This document shows positions 60,057-64,000 of a DNA stretch of 64,000 nucleotides, one piece after another. This stretch comes from Quercus robur (taxonomy: Eukaryota; Streptophyta; Magnoliopsida; Fagales; Fagaceae): the NCBI RefSeq assembly GCF_932294415.1, contig NC_065538.1:40864843-40928842 (forward strand), written 5' to 3'. How positions within the stretch are numbered: position 1 is the first letter of the stretch; each line of letters begins with the position of its first letter. A program made the position numbers and the translations under genes. The notes beneath the pieces are model-generated. The model ran no database searches, had not been told where the DNA came from, and saw nothing but the letters and a program-made list of their open reading frames with translations.

Positions 60057-60668
60057 TAGGCCTGTCCAGACCCATTCGAAACCCGACCCACCTGGAGGAT
60101 CCAATCGGCGACCGATTCGAAACCGACCGACCCGATCAAGTCACCGGTTGGCGGCGGATCATTTTTTCCAAAAACCGACTCCGACTAGTCGGTCTCGGTT
60201 TTCCTCTCCCAAAACCCGAAAAATCCGATCCGACCGATGTTTAAGAATTTCCAGCCAAAATTTCCAGATTCCGGTGAGTTTTTCCTAGATTCCGGCGAGA
60301 TTTCCATATTCCGGCCTCAAATTTCCAGATTCCAACTTCAAATTTTCAGATTTTGGCAACAAATTTTCATATTTCGGCGACTTATCAAGTAGATCTAGTG
60401 ATATTTCATCCAAATCTAGTGAAATCTCATCGAATCAGGTGAGATTTCTTCCAGATCTGGCGAAATCTCACTGACTTTTCGCCGTTTTCTCGCCGGAACC
60501 TCAGATCTTGACTCCGACCGACCCGCCTGAAACCAATTGGATGTCTGAACTGCCCGATCCGATCAGTTTCTCGGTCGGCGGCGGGTTGATGGCAGACTCC
60601 ACCTGATCAGGTCGGGTCGGCGGCGGGTTGAGCACAAACCCGACCCGCCCGACCCATGGACAGCCCTA
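60057..60668. mobile_element. hAT-type non-autonomous element with 8-bp target duplication
   Basis: Perfect 8-bp duplication CCATAAAG at 60049-60056 and 60669-60676. The termini TAGGCCTGTCC and TAGGGCTGTCC (right reversed) lead into GC-rich GGTCGGGTCGG-type subterminal sequence on both sides. The interior has repeated AATTTCCAGATTCCGGC units (60250-60360) and GATCTAGTGAxATTTCATC units. TAGGG TIRs and 8-bp duplication place it with the hAT element at 25.0 kb. Not coding. Confidence 0.88.
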
Positions 60669-60768
60669 CCATAAAGCATTCCATAAAAGATCAAATAACA
60701 AATTGGGTGCCTAAAATAAAAATAAATTCCAAAAGATATCTACACATAACTTCTAAATGAATTATAGG

Positions 60769-61548
60769 TGTAGGGAGAAAGAGACAAAATCATATAGTGG
60801 GTTTTGGGCTTCACCCGGGACAATTGACAAGTCCGAGGAGAGGCAAATGGTTGTAAAAGGGACTCTCAGTTAAAGTCTCATAAACAGGAAATGCTTGAAA
60901 GATGATCCGAGGAGTAATACCTCCTCAGATGCGATTGATGTAACTCAAATATGTAACTCTAGAAATTAGAGGGCCCCTTCGAAAGGCCCCAGTGATAGGA
61001 GTGTGCCACATAAACATACGAGGAAGAAGGAAACACAAAATATCTAAGGAAAAGCTGCTACCACCGCATTAAATGCATTGCAGCTATTTTTCTAGCCACA
61101 TTTATGTAGAGAGGAACTCTAAACAGTGCTGCCTTGACTACCACAACTCACAGAAGGCTAAAGGGGGGTGTCTGATGGGACGGACACTCAAGTGGGAATT
61201 CAGATGATCAACAAGTGTAGGATCAAGATGACTCGAAGAGAGCTATATAATGTGAGAGATCCCCATGAGATGGGGATCGGGAAAAAAGAGAGAGAACACT
61301 GTAGCAACCTAAGTTGTCTCAATATCCAACTGTAATCATTATACACAATTGTAGCCTCCTCAGACTTAAAGTCCACTGATATCAATATCTCTTATTTGTG
61401 TTTAACTGTCATTTAATTCAAGACTTGCCGTTGTACAACTCATTAGGCCTTAGTTCTTCAACCCATTCTCTACAAATCCATTGTGTTGGGCCTCTTAGAC
61501 CAAAACTCCATACATATTTGGGCTTGGGCCCCAAATTGTGTCCCTACA
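60769..61548 (+). mobile_element. Solo LTR with perfect 5-bp target duplication
   Basis: A 780-bp LTR with TGTAGGGAG...TCCCTACA ends, flanked by ATAGG at 60764-60768 and 61549-61553. TATATAA lies at 61244-61250, downstream of GATGGGACGGACACTCAAG and GATGATCAACAAGTG, as in the other LTRs of this family. Its 3' part carries ATTCTCTACAAATCC before a TTGGGCC block. No internal region adjoins it. Confidence 0.92.
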
Positions 61549-61553
61549 ATAGG

Positions 61554-62029
61554 TAATCAAAATAAATATGTTTAGGACATTGCCAATTAATAAGTACAAA
61601 AATATGTAAAATTTTGATGCCCCTAGACACTAAACAATTAGAAATTTCTCCATAAATGTGCTTCACTTAAACCAGTCAGTGTCTAAAGACAAAGATACTA
61701 CAATCGACAAACCATGTAGTGAAACAACAAGGAGGAAGAATATCAAAAGGGCTAATTTGAGCCTCTCCTTCCAATCTCTCTCGATCTTTGAGTATTAGGT
61801 GGGAGTATTAAAGTTACGAATAGGTGGCCTTTTTAAAATAATATATATATATATATATATATATTAATAGGCAAAATTCAAAGAGAGTCTAATTAAAATT
61901 TATAATTGGAGTCTAATTTGCGTCATGTGTCCAAAAATTATTCTAAATTTGGGTGCCAAGGGAGGACCACACCATAAATATATGTACAGATGTCCTCAAA
62001 TCATGTATGACTCTTTAATGACTCTTTTT
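61554..62029. other. AT-rich spacer
   Basis: No gene recognised. (TA)n at about 61839-61862, and a segment near 61870-61960 (AATTAAAATTTATAATTGGA, GCGTCATGTGTCC) that already resembles the units of the following repeat. Confidence 0.45.
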
Positions 62030-62400
62030 ATCTCTTGTCTATATATATGAAAAGCCAAAGCTTAGAAAAAAAAAAAATCAAATTAGAATCTAAATTGAAT
62101 TTCAATTGGAGTCCAATTGTGCCCCATGTGTCCCATTTAATTTTTAATTTTTGTGTCAAGTGAATTATTGAGTATAAAATTTGAAAAGTCCAAATTCAAT
62201 TAAATTCTAAATTGAATTTTAATTGGAGTTTAATTTTGCACCATGAGTCCATCCAATTTTTTTATTTTTGTGGTAAGTGAATTATTGGGTACAAAAACCG
62301 AAGAGTCTAAATATATATAATTAGAAACCATTACATATTTTAAAAATCTATGGTTTAAAAAATGTATAAGCTAATAGCATGTATAATTTCAATATCTTTG
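62030..62400 (+). repeat. Helitron-like dispersed repeat, copy B (plus)
   Basis: Inverted, diverged copy of 57640-58060: TATATATATGAAAAGCCAAAGCTTAGAA, then two ~115-bp units with TTTAATTGGAGT, GTCCxATTTAATTTTTAATT and GTGAATTATTG, then ATGGTTTAAAAAATGTATAA. The homology ends near 62400 before the hairpin/CTAA end seen in copy A, so the 3' end is missing here. Confidence 0.5.
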
Positions 62401-64000
62401 TTGATGCTCGTTTTTGCAAATCCGTACCCAAAGCCCACAAGGAAGAAAGCCCAATAAGAAGCAAGGTTCAAAAGCCCATAGTGAGGAAAGCCCAACGAAA
62501 AGTAAGATATAAAGGTCCATCAAGAAGACTGACGAGCAAAAAAGGCCCAAAGAAAACAGAAAAGAAACAAAAGCCTAGACTTATGCTTGGGTTAAGAAAG
62601 AAATGCATGGGGAAGTGATTTGCAGCAGAATACAAGTCTGCTGCAAAATACAGATTTGTAGCAGAATACAAATCTGCAATAGATTAAGACAAATTAGGCC
62701 TAATAACCTTTTGACCCAATGAAGGGCAGTAAGCCCATAAAGCCCATAATATATTTATAAAAGAAGAAGAGAAGCCAAACCTATCTCTAGGAAGAGACAC
62801 GGTGAAAGAAAACAAAGGCAGCAATGGTAGAAAACGCATGAAGGAGAAAGAAAACAAAATCAGAGAAAAGACAAAAGAAAACAAGGCAAGCATAAGCAAA
62901 ATAGACACACAACAGAACAGAACAAAGCTAATCTGCTACAGCAGAAATGGCATGGGAACAAAAGAAGACAAAAATAGAGGATAGTGGAGCAAGCATACAA
63001 GGGTCGGAGCACCACCAACCTATACCTAGCCAATACAAGGGAGGTGGGCCCACGGTCAAGGGATTCAGAGGGTATGGTTTAGTGGTGGTAGGGGGAAAAT
63101 GGGTCAATATTTGGTTTCCAACCATGACTTTTTTTGGGAATCTACCTCGTTGGGATGGTATCTTACCCAAAAGGGGTAGTAGATGGTTGGGACCATTTGA
63201 TGCATGTCATAGAGGTAGGTGGTAAGGTAGTCTAATCCTTATCCATTTGAACCCAGAGGTAGAGGTATACAGTATGAACAAACAAAAAGGAATTTTGTCA
63301 TGAAATGAGTAGTGGTGCAGTAAACATGTACTAAGCAATGGTAGTGGCTCAGTAATCAATGGGTTGGTGGGCAGTCCTGAAAGAATACCCACAACAAACC
63401 AAAAACAATTGGTGAAGCCCTAGGGGTAAAAGGGATAAATCTTATTGGATCAACTCACTATAAAAAGAGGAGGTAGACATAGATGAGAAGAGGCACCTAG
63501 GGAGAGGGAGATTCAAAAGGGAAAAGACCTAAGGGAGAAAAACAACCCACGGGAAGATAGTAGTCAGAAACTAAGAGTAAAAAGAACGAAGAGAAAGGGA
63601 AAAAAAAAAAAGGTGGTAAAAAGAAGAGAGAAAACACGGCAGAAATAGGGGCATGCATCAATAGACCATCTTTTCCCTCCCTCTTAGCAAACCCACTCTT
63701 TGAAGTCCCCCAAAAGTAATAGCTAGTAGTTATTTAGGCCTATTTTTCAAAATGAATAACTTTGATTGCAAAAGCCTATGAGAAGGTTGTTCAAGTTGGG
63801 ATTTGGGTTTCTTCTTGGTTTACTTATTCTATTGGAAGATTCAGTACTTGATTTCGATTGCAAATATATTTGATTTCACTCGTTAGAACTTATATCTGCT
63901 GTAGCACATTTTTTTATCACGTTCTCTGCATCAGTGCTGTGGTATCTTTATTTGTTATACTAGTTATTTTGTTGTATCACCTTTTTATTATATTTACCAT
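62401..64000. other. Unclassified, possibly retroelement-derived sequence at the window edge
   Basis: No gene recognised. The segment has repeated AAAGCCCA blocks (62430-62570), TTTATAAAAGAAGAAG near 62754, CTATAAAAAGAGGAGG near 63460 and long purine-rich leader-like stretches (63500-63650), a pattern often seen in LTR and leader regions of plant retroelements. It runs past the window end, so termini cannot be tested. Confidence 0.3.

Noticed and set aside
1-64000. An intact autonomous retrotransposon, CRISPR array, rRNA or tRNA gene
   Set aside because: No reverse transcriptase or integrase core, no regular spacer array and no recognisable RNA gene was found by eye; tRNA detection by eye is weak, so a covariance-model scan would be needed to exclude one.

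Overview
This window looks like euchromatic DNA from a woody eudicot, possibly Fagaceae (a weak guess from overall character). Genes have many short exons with GT-AG introns and AT-rich introns. The two intact genes are plant-type proteins. The rest is a dense, layered set of plant LTR, PIF/Harbinger, MULE-like and hAT-like elements. No rRNA, tRNA, CRISPR or organellar genes were recognised by eye.

Two genes appear intact, both on the minus strand. The first (about 5580-6895) has four exons and encodes a TSJT1 / aluminium-induced (Wali7, DUF3700) protein of 253 residues. It has a TATA box upstream and a perfect 183-bp tandem duplication just past its stop codon. The second (35772-45144) has eighteen exons and encodes the large subunit of U2AF (U2AF65), 545 residues, with an RS-rich N-terminus, two RRMs and a C-terminal UHM. 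Every exon junction was walked by hand, and the frame stays open with GT-AG borders.

The rest is mostly mobile DNA and its debris. Between 1.1 and 4.3 kb lie three near-identical 638-639 bp solo LTRs, each with its own perfect 5-bp target duplication; the first two face each other and form a long inverted repeat. Three related solo LTRs lie at 52.8-53.8, 54.8-55.5 and 60.8-61.5 kb. At 7.6-8.9 kb is a foldback element whose ~420-bp arms are built from short palindromes. From 9.4 to 24.4 kb I read a nest: a roughly 10-kb PIF/Harbinger element (Myb-like ORF1 plus DDE transposase, both broken) lies inside a long-TIR MULE-like element. That element lies inside the first of two abutting Tourist-like elements with GAGCA termini. 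These carriers hold fragments of host genes: a BAG-like first exon, a PRMT3 N-terminus and an ETO1-like (EOL1) N-terminus.

Further right are a hAT-type element (25.0-25.7 kb), a decayed gene of the 'putative gypsy type transposon' (Transposase_28) family (29.6-31.7 kb) interrupted downstream by a TIR element (31.9-33.0 kb), a palindromic foldback (34.0-34.9 kb), two long-TIR MULE-like elements (45.6-46.6 and 49.7-51.2 kb), a LINE RNase H fragment (47.3-47.7 kb), a small MULE-type MITE nested in an LTR, a ~135-bp tandem array split by a solo LTR (54.65-56.0 kb), a second hAT-type element (60.06-60.67 kb) and a dispersed Helitron-like repeat (57.6-58.1 and 62.0-62.4 kb). The two host genes are unrelated in function. 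The main biological story is layered transposition, repeated capture of 5' gene pieces, LTR-LTR recombination and C-to-T decay.
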